NCBI GenBank assembly: GCA_903882825.1
Contig: CAIRYL010000048.1
Location: 1 to 7,689 of the forward strand
Length of the DNA: 7,689 nucleotides
Source of the DNA: an uncultured Candidatus Peregrinibacteria bacterium
GTDB lineage: Bacteria > Patescibacteriota > Gracilibacteria > CAIRYL01
Direction of reading: 5' to 3'
Shown here: positions 1 to 6,731 of the stretch, piece by piece
Numbering within the stretch: position 1 is the stretch's first letter
Layout of the letters: each line of letters opens with the position of its first letter
Notes under the pieces: model-generated
The model's database searches: none
What the model was told of the DNA's origin: nothing
What the model saw: the letters and a program-made list of their open reading frames with translations, nothing else
Position numbers and translations under genes: made by a program

Positions 1-961
1 CCCAATGAAAGGCAATTCCTCCACCTTCTGGATCATACGATTCTCTTCCATCGAGTACTAATAGTTCTCCTCTAGGAAAAGAATCAATTGTATTTGTAAT
101 TTTTAAAACAGGTCCTTTATTTTCGTCATTTGGATCTGCATTATCTCCCATTCCGTCCCAATCAGAATCTTTATTTTCCGCAGGATCCAAAGGAAGATCA
201 TCTTTCCCATCTATTACTCCATCTGTATCTGTATCGGGATCAACCGGATTGGTCCCAAGGCGTATTTCTTCTTCATCAAAACGTCCATCATTATCATCAT
301 CAGGATCCGAAAAATCTCCCACTCCGTCGCCATCAGTATCGTATTTTTCTTTTTCATTCGTGGGAAAAGGATCAATTTCGTCTGGAACGCCGTCGTTATC
401 GTCATCGGCATCTTTTTCATTTGGTACTCCATCACCATCTGTATCAATAAAAAAAGAGGAATTCATAGAAAAATCATCTTCGCCGTCTCCTACGCCGTCT
501 TTGTCCGTGTCATATTTATTTGGATCGGTTCCGCGTGCGGTTTCTGCATCGTTGCGTATCCCATCACCGTCTCTGTCGTCATCTTCACGATTTCCAATTC
601 CATCGTTATCCATATCTCCATTTTCTTGAGCATCAAAAGGAAAAGAGTCTTTCGTATCTTCCATTCCATCATTGTCATCGTCTGGATCGGCATTGTCACC
701 AATACCGTCTTGGTCGCTGTCTTTTTGCTCTCGAGCGTCATACGGGAAAATGTCTTTAGTATCTTCAATCCCATCATTGTCATCGTCTGGATCTTCATTG
801 TCGGATATTCCGTCTTTGTCAAAATCTTGTATGGGTACTGGGATATTTGAGGAAGCAGGGGTATTGAATATTTCTCCTTCTCGTGCGAAAGATACAAAAT
901 TTTCATGGGACAAAAAAACAAAAATAGAAAAAAGAACCATTACCACCGCACAACGGTTCAT
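1..961 (-). CDS. Exported thrombospondin type 3 repeat / PKD-domain protein (3' part outside window)
   Basis: The frame opens at ATG 961-959 and stays open to base 1, giving 320 residues without a stop, so the C-terminus lies outside the window. Residues 1-26 look like a Sec signal peptide: Arg3, a hydrophobic core (about 5-18) and a Ser-Phe-Ala site ending at Ala26. No lipobox Cys is present. After a short linker, residues 46 to about 282 are Asp-rich thrombospondin type 3 repeats of the DxDxDGxxD and DPDDDNDG type, which bind Ca2+ through Asp side chains and form rigid stalks. From residue 284 a new fold begins, with GE, LDGRESYDPEGG and FHW motifs typical of a PKD/Ig-like domain. Inferred role: a Ca2+-stabilised cell-surface or secreted protein, possibly in adhesion; how it is anchored cannot be seen. 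It is divergent from purQ. The start has no clear ribosome binding site; Met8 is an alternative but would lose Arg3. The family assignment is firm, the biological role unknown. Confidence 0.92.
   Translation of the reverse strand, partial: MNRCAVVMVLFSIFVFLSHENFVSFAREGEIFNTPASSNIPVPIQDFDKDGISDNEDPDDDNDGIEDTKDIFPYDAREQKDSDQDGIGDNADPDDDNDGMEDTKDSFPFDAQENGDMDNDGIGNREDDDRDGDGIRNDAETARGTDPNKYDTDKDGVGDGEDDFSMNSSFFIDTDGDGVPNEKDADDDNDGVPDEIDPFPTNEKEKYDTDGDGVGDFSDPDDDNDGRFDEEEIRLGTNPVDPDTDTDGVIDGKDDLPLDPAENKDSDWDGMGDNADPNDENKGPVLKITNTIDSFPRGELLVLDGRESYDPEGGGIAFHW
617..826 (-). repeat. Tandem 105-bp repeat coding for two 35-residue TSP3 units
   Basis: Two adjacent units (722-826 and 617-721) code for residues 46-80 and 81-115 and match at 25 of 35 residues. 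A 23-bp stretch is identical in both, at 666-688 and 771-793, exactly 105 bases apart. Each unit runs DxDxDGI, DN-DPDDDNDG, EDTKD, FP-DA. The remaining TSP3 units in the gene are more diverged and of uneven length, so these two look like the most recent duplication. Confidence 0.85.
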
Positions 962-987
962 AAAAATAATCTGTAAAAACGATAAAC

Positions 988-1016
988 ATCGTATAAAAAC
1001 CAACAAGACTTCTCAA
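988..1016 (-). promoter_or_regulatory. Candidate sigma70-type promoter for the TSP3/PKD gene
   Basis: Reading the minus strand, TTGAGA (1016-1011, 5 of 6 consensus) is followed after 17 bases by TACGAT (993-988, 4 of 6). The spacing is ideal and the element lies about 27 bases before the ATG at 961. It sits in the divergent interval shared with purQ. On the plus strand a TATAAA at 992-997 overlaps the -10 but has no convincing -35, so I do not call a purQ promoter. Confidence 0.4.
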
Positions 1017-1090
1017 GTAAAAACGAAATACTTTTTTTTTCTTCTTTCCTCTGCCACAATATGTTCTGTGTGTTTTTCTTTTCTTTTTTT

Positions 1091-2428
1091 ATGTCTTTTG
1101 CTCATCGTGTTGCGGTTCTTACTTTTCCTGGAAATAATTGTGAAAAAGAAACAGTGAGAGCTTTACAAAAAAGTGGATTACTGGCAGAAATATTTTTATG
1201 GAATATGCCATCCGAAGAACTGAAAAATTTTTCAGCGGTTGTTATTCCTGGAGGTTTTTCATTTGAAGACCGTGGGCGAAGTGGTGTTTTATCGGCTCAA
1301 GAAGAGATTTTTATCGTTTTAAAAGAAATGGCAAAATTGGGCGTTCCTATTTTAGGAATTTGTAACGGCGCACAAATTTTAGTAGAAAGTGGGCTTATTC
1401 TTACTGATACCACTGCAAAACCAGCACTTGCCCTTACACATAACAAACGAAAAGATGAAAATGGAAAAATTTTGGGAACGGGATATTTTCATAGTTGGAA
1501 AAATATTGTGCCACTGGGTAAAAAAACACCTTTTACCAATTTTCCACAGTCACTTCGGCTTCCTATTGCGCATGGAGAAGGACGTTTTGTATTTCCAAAA
1601 TCATTAGAATTGTTTGTAGAACAACAAAAATTAATTGTTTTTCAGTATGTGGATGAAGCAGGGAATGCAGATCCGCATTTTCCAACCAATCCAAATGGAA
1701 GTTTTAAAAATGCTGCGGGAATTTGTAGTCCTTCCGGAAATGTAGTGGCGCTTATGCCTCATCCCGAAAGGTCATCCGATGGAAAAGCAGTGTTTGATTC
1801 GTTAGCGAAGTATCTCCTTTCTCATTCATCTGAAAAAAGTAATCCAGAAGAAAAAAATGCCTGTATTCCAGCCTCCGCGGAAATTACAGATGTTATTACT
1901 TTTCCTCCTCGTGTCCCAAAACCTCTTCCACCTCATGATATTTCTTTTTTTGTACGTTTAAAAATTACAGACAATACTCAAAAAAGCTTTGAAAATCTCC
2001 TTCGAAAAAAAGGATATGAAAATTTGTTGCTCACCCGTCGGGCACGATGGAATTTTTCTTTTTCCACGCATTATACCATTGAGGAATTACAAAATATTGC
2101 GGGGAAAATTATCACTTCACACGAGCTGGTGAACCTTCATAAAGAATCGGTAATTGTAAAAATTCAAAATCGTTTTTTTACATTTCAAAAAGGATTGGGA
2201 TGTGTAGAAACCTGTGAATCACTCATTTCTGAAAATTCTTTTACTGTTTTTGCTCTGGAAGATTTTTTTGGAGAAGCGAAATGTGCACATTTATCTCATC
2301 TTTTCCCTGATTTCCATATCGATCGAGTAGATTATGGAATACATTGGGAATTTAAAAATGAAAAAGTGGAGAGTTTTGTACAAAATCCATTATTTGCCAG
2401 TTTTGTATCTGAAGATATAGGATATTAA
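1091..2428 (+). CDS. purQ: Phosphoribosylformylglycinamidine synthase glutaminase subunit PurQ with PurS-like C-terminal extension
   Basis: PurQ is the class I glutamine amidotransferase that supplies ammonia to PurL in de novo purine synthesis (FGAR to FGAM, cytoplasm). Residues 4 to about 245 are the GATase domain, with the FPGNNC N-terminal motif, the GGFSFEDRGRSG loop, nucleophile Cys91 in GICNGAQIL, and His224/Glu226 in MPHPER, so the catalytic triad is intact. The usual subunit is about 215-230 residues; this one has 445. A Pro-rich linker (246-281) leads to a PurS-like unit (282-356: TDN, KKGYEN, EELQNIAGKI motifs) and a second possible unit (381-445). PurS normally bridges PurQ and PurL, so a fusion makes sense; the extension assignment is inference from pattern. 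I chose ATG 1091 because the protein then begins like other PurQ. The in-frame ATG at 1061 would add ten mostly hydrophobic residues coded by a T-rich tract. No Shine-Dalgarno sequence is visible. The glycosyltransferase follows 76 bases downstream; no purL is in the window. Confidence 0.93.
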   Translation: MSFAHRVAVLTFPGNNCEKETVRALQKSGLLAEIFLWNMPSEELKNFSAVVIPGGFSFEDRGRSGVLSAQEEIFIVLKEMAKLGVPILGICNGAQILVESGLILTDTTAKPALALTHNKRKDENGKILGTGYFHSWKNIVPLGKKTPFTNFPQSLRLPIAHGEGRFVFPKSLELFVEQQKLIVFQYVDEAGNADPHFPTNPNGSFKNAAGICSPSGNVVALMPHPERSSDGKAVFDSLAKYLLSHSSEKSNPEEKNACIPASAEITDVITFPPRVPKPLPPHDISFFVRLKITDNTQKSFENLLRKKGYENLLLTRRARWNFSFSTHYTIEELQNIAGKIITSHELVNLHKESVIVKIQNRFFTFQKGLGCVETCESLISENSFTVFALEDFFGEAKCAHLSHLFPDFHIDRVDYGIHWEFKNEKVESFVQNPLFASFVSEDIGY

Positions 2429-2504
2429 ATGGATTTTCTTCTTCATGGTGGCGATAATACACTTCATTCTTTAAAGCTCTCTATTTTTTCTATTCTACAA
2501 TACA

Positions 2505-3683
2505 GTGAATATCATGATCGATCTTCGACCGTTGCAAGCAGAAAATGGAGTTCATCCTGATATTGTTTTTTATTTTCAAAATTTTGTGGAGGCACTGTGT
2601 AGAGGAGCAAGAAGTGAAACATTTTTTTTGTGGACCAATTCTTCTGCTCATCTGGCAAAAGATTTTCCTCGATGGAGATATCCTAACGTGCGATATATTC
2701 ATACAGATGAATCGAATACACTTATAAATTTATGTACTTCATTTTTTCGATTTCCATATCTTGATGATGTCGTAGAAACAGAAGCAATGCGCCAGGGATT
2801 ATTACCATGGACACAAAAAATAGATCTCTCTCTTTTTTTAGCGCCCTGTTCTGCACCAGTTGAAAAAAATGGGAAAAAGGCATTTTTTGTGTATGATCTT
2901 CTTTCAGTTCATTTTCCAGAATTTCTTTTGTCTTTAAAGGGATCAAAAAAAATAGATCTTTCCGGTCTTAAAAAAGATCTTCAAGAGTCTCATCTGATAT
3001 TTACACCATCGGTTTTTAACAAAAATGATATTGTTCGAACATTTCAAGTGGATGAATCAAAAATTTCGGTGGTGGGTGGCGCCACTGCTTTTCCTATACA
3101 TCGAATAGAAGATGATGAAATATTACAGGCGGTACGTACTAAATATGCGCTTCCAGAAAAGTTTTTTTTGTATGTGGGAAGTGCCGAAAAACAAAAAAAT
3201 CTTCCACTCCTCTTAAAAGCATATTCTCTTCACCGCTCGAGAAATGGTCATAAATCATGGGATTTAGTACTCGCGGGGGATTCTCGCCATCAGGCTTTGT
3301 ATGGAGAAAGAATGGGAGTGTATGCGGTTGGAGCAATAGAAAATGAAGATATTTCTGCGTTGTATTCGCTTGCTCAGGCATTTGTGTATCCTTCTTTATT
3401 TGAAGGTTTTGGAGTGCGAGTATTGGAATCTTTATCGGCAGGTTGTCCTGTTATTTTTTCGCAATTTTCGTCTATTCCAGAAATTGCGCAAGATGTAGGA
3501 ATAATGGTGGATCCGAGCTCTGCAAATGCTGTTTTTCGGGCGATGCAAAAAATATTTTCTTCTCCAGAATTACAAGAACATCTTCGAATAGACGGTATAC
3601 AACGTGCACAAGAAGAAAAATTTAAATGGGAAACGGTTGCCAGTATTTTTATGGAAAAAGTGTATTCGCTGTTTGAAGAATAA
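2505..3683 (+). CDS. GT4-family glycosyltransferase
   Basis: A 392-residue protein with the two-domain GT-B layout of family GT4 (glycosyl transferases group 1). The N-terminus (IDLRPLQ, residues 5-11) matches the first strand and acceptor-side loop of this family. VYDLLSVHFPEF (129-140) corresponds to the family's HD-x-x-P-x-x-F-P segment, with Tyr in place of the usual His. The nucleotide-sugar domain starts around LYVGSAEKQKNLP (222-234). The diagnostic EX7E motif is complete: Glu300 and Glu308 in FEGFGVRVLES, followed by AGCPV and SSIPEIA. No membrane segment is seen, so it probably acts in the cytoplasm on lipid- or saccharide-linked acceptors for surface glycans; donor and acceptor cannot be told. 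The start is GTG 2505, which gives the family-like N-terminus MNIMIDLRPL; ATG 2514 is the alternative. It lies 76 bases after purQ on the same strand with no terminator between them, so co-transcription is likely although the functions are unrelated. Confidence 0.9.
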   Translation: MNIMIDLRPLQAENGVHPDIVFYFQNFVEALCRGARSETFFLWTNSSAHLAKDFPRWRYPNVRYIHTDESNTLINLCTSFFRFPYLDDVVETEAMRQGLLPWTQKIDLSLFLAPCSAPVEKNGKKAFFVYDLLSVHFPEFLLSLKGSKKIDLSGLKKDLQESHLIFTPSVFNKNDIVRTFQVDESKISVVGGATAFPIHRIEDDEILQAVRTKYALPEKFFLYVGSAEKQKNLPLLLKAYSLHRSRNGHKSWDLVLAGDSRHQALYGERMGVYAVGAIENEDISALYSLAQAFVYPSLFEGFGVRVLESLSAGCPVIFSQFSSIPEIAQDVGIMVDPSSANAVFRAMQKIFSSPELQEHLRIDGIQRAQEEKFKWETVASIFMEKVYSLFEE

Positions 3684-3699
3684 GAGTAGGAGATTTTGA

Positions 3700-3759
3700 A
3701 TGTTATTTGGCGGTATTTATACAAATTCTTACTTCGATAAAAATTTATTTTTCTTTTGA
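3700..3759 (+). CDS. Possible 19-residue small ORF with strong ribosome binding site
   Basis: ATG 3700 is preceded by AGGAG at 3688-3692 with a 7-base spacer, the best Shine-Dalgarno spacing in the window. The frame codes for 19 residues (MLFGGIYTNS then YFDKNLFFF) and ends in TGA at 3757-3759. It starts 16 bases after the glycosyltransferase stop, so it would be translated from the same message. There is no homology that I recognise. The frame may be chance, and the TGA stop differs from the TAA used by every other gene here. Confidence 0.2.
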   Translation: MLFGGIYTNSYFDKNLFFF

Positions 3760-3884
3760 ATATTAAAGTTTGTAAAAGTTCTCTAAAAAATTCAGATACA
3801 CCATATTTTATATATTCTAATCTTCATTAAGGTTCTCAAATTTTTCATAAAAACCGTAATTATAAATAGAATCATAGCATATTT

Positions 3885-3913
3885 TAAAAAAACAAAAAGA
3901 ATTCAATTTGAAT
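3885..3913 (-). terminator. Weak terminator-like element after tRNA-Ile
   Basis: On the minus strand, 28 bases past the tRNA 3' end, the sequence ATTCA-AAT-TGAAT can form a 5-bp stem and is followed by a T-rich stretch (TTTTTG then TTTTTTT). The stem is short and AT-rich, so termination would rest largely on the U tract. Position and orientation fit the end of the tRNA transcript. Confidence 0.3.
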
Positions 3914-3941
3914 CCAAAATGTTTTTTCGTTGTTGTTTTCA

Positions 3942-4018
3942 TGGTGGTCGTACCTGGACTTGAACCAGGGACCTCTACATTATCAGTGTAGCGCTCTAAC
4001 CAACTGAGCTATACGACC
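3942..4018 (-). tRNA. tRNA-Ile (anticodon GAT), CCA encoded
   Basis: The minus strand folds into a full 77-nt cloverleaf. The 7-bp acceptor stem is GGTCGTA with TACGACC. The D arm contains AGCTCAGTTGGTTAGAGC. The anticodon stem CTACA/TGTAG encloses the loop CTGATAA, with anticodon GAT at 3984-3982, reading AUC and AUU isoleucine codons. The T arm carries GGTTCAAGTCC. A discriminator A (3945) is followed by a genomically encoded CCA (3944-3942). The gene is divergent from gyrA, with about 124 bases between them. Confidence 0.97.
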
Positions 4019-4026
4019 AAGTGAGT

Positions 4027-4042
4027 GCCAAAGCATTTTGGC
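4027..4042. repeat. Perfect 6-bp inverted repeat upstream of tRNA-Ile
   Basis: GCCAAA (4027-4032), a GCAT loop and TTTGGC (4037-4042) form a perfect hairpin 8 bases before the mature 5' end of the tRNA. If transcription starts further upstream, it would sit in the 5' leader that RNase P removes. On the plus strand the overlapping AAAGC...GCTTTTT (4030-4052) looks terminator-like, but no plus-strand gene ends nearby. Confidence 0.45.
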
Positions 4043-4063
4043 GAAGCTTTTTATAAAAATCAA
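4035..4063 (-). promoter_or_regulatory. Tentative tRNA-Ile promoter
   Basis: On the minus strand TTGATT (4063-4058, 4 of 6) and CAAAAT (4040-4035, 4 of 6) are 17 bases apart, which would start transcription a few bases before the tRNA. A competing -10, TATAAA at 4055-4050, has no good -35. A tRNA gene divergent from gyrA must have its own promoter in this interval, but the exact element is uncertain. Confidence 0.25.
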
Positions 4064-4077
4064 GAAAAAATGTCTTT

Positions 4078-4106
4078 TTGACACTCTTTGGCTTTTTTAC
4101 TACACT
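4078..4106 (+). promoter_or_regulatory. Sigma70-type promoter of gyrA
   Basis: A perfect -35 TTGACA (4078-4083) is followed after exactly 17 bases by TACACT (4101-4106, 4 of 6 of TATAAT). Transcription would begin near 4113, about 30 bases before the gyrA ATG at 4143. This decides the gyrA start: the open frame reaching back to TTG 4038 would have the promoter inside the coding region. Confidence 0.7.
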
Positions 4107-4142
4107 CCCTTTGATTTTTTGAGAGTTTTTTTCTTTTTTTTC

Positions 4143-6677
4143 ATGACCAATCCTGATGTTTTTGAGCCCACTCTTCTTCCCGTTTCTCTCATTGACCGAG
4201 AAATTTCAAAAGAAATGGAAGAATCGTACATTAACTATGCGATGAGCGTTATTATTTCACGAGCGCTTCCTGATGTTCGAGATGGACTCAAACCTGTGCA
4301 TCGTAGAATTTTATTTGCCATGCATAAAAATGGGGTAACTTCTCGTGCAAAATTTGTAAAGTCTGCCAGAATCGTCGGAGAAGTTATTGGTAAATATCAT
4401 CCTCATGGAGATAGTTCGGTATACGAAGCAATGGTTCGTATGGCACAAGATTTTTCGCTTCGTTATCCTTTGGTACGAGGGCAAGGAAATTTCGGCTCCA
4501 TTGATGGAGATGGTGCTGCTGCCATGCGGTATACAGAAGCAAAAATGGAATCAGTAACGGAAGAAATTTTATTTGATTTAGAAAAAGAAACGGTGAATTT
4601 TCGTGATAATTATGATGGATCATATCAAGAACCAACTGTTTTTCCGTCTCGTGTTCCAAACCTTTTATTAAACGGAACAATGGGAATTGCGGTAGGAATG
4701 GCCACCAATATTCCACCGCACAACCTTACCGAACTCATGAATGGACTCTTGCATTTGTCTCAAAATCCTGAAGCAACGATAGAAGATCTTATGGAATTTA
4801 TTACCGGACCCGACTTCCCAACTTCTGGAATTATCTATGATCGTGAGGCAATTCGTGCGGCATATACCACCGGGCGTGGGAGTATTATTATGCGTGGAAG
4901 AGCTCAAATTCAGGAAGATAAATCAGGAAAATCTCAAATTATTATTACTGAAATTCCATACCAGGTAAACAAATCGGCTTTGGTGGAAAAAATTGCACAT
5001 TTAGTGCGAGATAAAATATTGATAGGAATTACAGGATTAAGAGATGAATCTAACCGAGAGGGAATTCGTATTGTAATTGACTTAAAACGGGATTCATTTC
5101 CGAAAAAAATTCTAAATCAACTCTATAAGCTCACACCATTACAGTCTTCCTTTGGATGTAATTTTATTGCGCTTATTGACGGAGGAAGACAGCCACAATT
5201 ATTAGATCTTAAGGGAATTTTAGAAGAATTTTTACAACATCGAAAGGATGTAATTCGAAAACGAACAGAATATGAACTGAAAATTGCAAAAGCAAGAGCA
5301 CATATTTTAGAAGGACTCAAAACGGCACTCGATCATATTGACGAAGTGATTGCGACCATTCGTGCTTCTGAAACGAAGGAAATTGCAAAAATAGCACTGA
5401 CGAAAAGATTTAATCTTTCTGAATTACAAACAGATGCCATTTTGGCAATGAGGCTTCAAACCCTTGCGGGGCTGGAACGAAAAAAAATAGAAGATGAATT
5501 GGCAGAAAAATTTATTTTTATTTCTGATTGCGAAGATATTTTGGCGCGTCCAGAAAGAATTCAAGAAATTTCAGAAAATGAAATGCGAGAAATAAAAGAA
5601 AAATATGGAGATAATCGTAGAACTCAAATTATTCCTCATAAAGTGGGGGAAATTTCTGCAAAAGATACCATCCCAAATGAATCTATGATGATCACTATTT
5701 CTCGAGTAGGATATATAAAACGCCTTTCTCCAAATGCGTATCGTACACAAGGACGAGGTGGAAAAGGACTGTTGGGGGGAACGTCGAAAAGTGAAGATGA
5801 AATGCACTTGGTACTTTCTACTTCTAATCATAATGATATTTTATTTTTTACATCTCGTGGACGAGTATTTACGCTTCCGGCATACGAAATTCCAGAATCA
5901 TCTCGTATGGCAAAAGGGCAAGCGTTGGTAAATTTTCTCAATCTTTCAGAAGGGGAAACCGTTACGAGTATTTTAGATGCCACTGCAGAAACAGGAAAAA
6001 CACTTTTCTTTTGTACTTTTAAGGGAACCGTAAAACAAACCGAGCTTTCCGAATTTAAAAATATTCGTTCCAATGGTTTAATTGCCTTAAAAATTAAAGA
6101 AGATGATACTCTGGGGTGGGTATGTCCTTGTGATGAGGGAAATGAGGCAATGATTGTCACACGAGAAGGAAAGGGAATTCGATTTTCTGCCAATGATGTG
6201 CGATCTATGGGGCGTTCAGCTTCTGGAGTACGTGGTATTCGTTTAAAAGCGGGTGATGAAGTGGTGAGCATGGATATTCTTTCTGGGAAAGAATTGGACA
6301 CCGGAGAGCTTTTAGTGGTGATGGAAAACGGACTTGGAAAAATGACTCCAGCCAGTGCATATAGAGCACAAGGAAGGGGAGGAGGAGGTGTAAAAACTGC
6401 AAATGTTACCAAAAAAACAGGGAAAGTGGTGGGAGCGCAGGTTATTTCTGAAAAATTCGATGGAGATCTGATTCTTATTGCAAAATCTGGACAGGCAATC
6501 CGTATGTCGGTTTCACAAATTCCATCCCAAGGACGAGCAACACAAGGTGTTATTTTAATGCGATTACCAGCAGGGGATATGCTTTCTGGGCTTTCAGTTC
6601 TTCCGGCAGAAAGAGAAGGAGAAATAGAAGGAATAGGAGAAGAAAATCTTCAGGAATTATTTTTGGAAAATTCTTAA
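4143..6677 (+). CDS. gyrA: DNA gyrase subunit A
   Basis: GyrA breaks and rejoins DNA in the A2B2 gyrase, which introduces negative supercoils using ATP hydrolysed by GyrB. The 844-residue product has the usual length. The N-terminal breakage-reunion domain (about 1-490) opens with EESYINYAMSVI, RALPDVRDGLKPVHRRIL and the catalytic pair Arg129-Tyr130 in MRYTEA. The quinolone-resistance region YHPHGDSSVYEAMVRMAQ carries Ser91 and Glu95, at the positions of E. coli Ser83 and Asp87; Ser with Glu is the normal state in many Gram-positive GyrA. The C-terminal beta-pinwheel (about 500-820) contains QGRGGKG at 536-542, a GyrA box differing from QRRGGKG at its second residue, which favours gyrase over topoisomerase IV ParC. 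A short acidic tail ends the protein. The start at ATG 4143 is set by the promoter just upstream; the preceding in-frame codons give an implausible Phe-rich leader. No gyrB is adjacent. Confidence 0.97.
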   Translation: MTNPDVFEPTLLPVSLIDREISKEMEESYINYAMSVIISRALPDVRDGLKPVHRRILFAMHKNGVTSRAKFVKSARIVGEVIGKYHPHGDSSVYEAMVRMAQDFSLRYPLVRGQGNFGSIDGDGAAAMRYTEAKMESVTEEILFDLEKETVNFRDNYDGSYQEPTVFPSRVPNLLLNGTMGIAVGMATNIPPHNLTELMNGLLHLSQNPEATIEDLMEFITGPDFPTSGIIYDREAIRAAYTTGRGSIIMRGRAQIQEDKSGKSQIIITEIPYQVNKSALVEKIAHLVRDKILIGITGLRDESNREGIRIVIDLKRDSFPKKILNQLYKLTPLQSSFGCNFIALIDGGRQPQLLDLKGILEEFLQHRKDVIRKRTEYELKIAKARAHILEGLKTALDHIDEVIATIRASETKEIAKIALTKRFNLSELQTDAILAMRLQTLAGLERKKIEDELAEKFIFISDCEDILARPERIQEISENEMREIKEKYGDNRRTQIIPHKVGEISAKDTIPNESMMITISRVGYIKRLSPNAYRTQGRGGKGLLGGTSKSEDEMHLVLSTSNHNDILFFTSRGRVFTLPAYEIPESSRMAKGQALVNFLNLSEGETVTSILDATAETGKTLFFCTFKGTVKQTELSEFKNIRSNGLIALKIKEDDTLGWVCPCDEGNEAMIVTREGKGIRFSANDVRSMGRSASGVRGIRLKAGDEVVSMDILSGKELDTGELLVVMENGLGKMTPASAYRAQGRGGGGVKTANVTKKTGKVVGAQVISEKFDGDLILIAKSGQAIRMSVSQIPSQGRATQGVILMRLPAGDMLSGLSVLPAEREGEIEGIGEENLQELFLENS

Positions 6678-6691
6678 AAATTATTTCTATG

Positions 6692-6731
6692 TGGTATTTT
6701 TTTATTGAGTTTTTTCCCTATTAAAATACCA
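6692..6731. repeat. 9-bp inverted repeat at the gyrA/metallopeptidase convergent junction
   Basis: TGGTATTTT (6692-6700) and AAAATACCA (6723-6731) are perfect inverted copies separated by 22 bases, extendable by one G-T pair. The structure starts 14 bases after the gyrA stop and covers the metallopeptidase stop codon. It could slow or end transcription from both sides, but neither strand has a U tract directly after the stem, so it is not a textbook intrinsic terminator. A T7 run (6697-6703) lies in the left arm. Confidence 0.35.

Larger units (their letters stand above)
3684..3941. other. AT-rich intergenic region between glycosyltransferase and tRNA-Ile
   Basis: These 258 bases are strongly AT-rich. 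Apart from the possible 19-residue ORF and a weak terminator-like element near the tRNA end, I see no gene, RNA structure or strong hairpin in them. No convincing terminator for the glycosyltransferase is visible: the only candidate is an AT-only fold near 3736-3754 with too small a loop. Confidence 0.6.

Noticed and set aside
617..826. CRISPR-like periodicity
   Set aside because: The regular repeats are in-frame coding repeats of the TSP3 protein, with no unique spacers of uniform length.
130..921. Several plus- and minus-strand open frames of 70-160 codons opposite or overlapping the TSP3 gene
   Set aside because: They are shadows of the Asp/Gly-rich repeat coding sequence: low-complexity Ser/Pro, His/Tyr or Met/Thr-rich translations with no starts or homology, while the minus-strand frame from 961 is a clear TSP3 protein.
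1061..1090. Upstream ATG 1061 as the purQ start
   Set aside because: It would add ten residues, mostly Phe, from a T-rich tract resembling the leaders of neighbouring genes; PurQ proteins normally begin a few residues before the VAVLxFPG strand, as from ATG 1091. It cannot be fully excluded.
2471..2501. Possible separate glycosyltransferase promoter ending in TACAAT (2496-2501)
   Set aside because: The -10 match is good, but the nearest -35 candidate (TTAAAG) is 19 bases away, and transcription would start at or inside the start codon.
2429..2560. 43-codon frame starting with ATG immediately after the purQ TAA
   Set aside because: It runs 56 bases into the glycosyltransferase gene in another frame, has no recognisable sequence and no ribosome binding site.
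4038..4142. 35-codon N-terminal extension of gyrA from TTG 4038
   Set aside because: It contains the gyrA promoter and a run of Phe codons, and it has no counterpart in GyrA proteins.
5828..6412. 194-codon minus-strand frame inside gyrA
   Set aside because: Opposite to a conserved GyrA C-terminal domain; the translation has no recognisable domain and is an antisense shadow.
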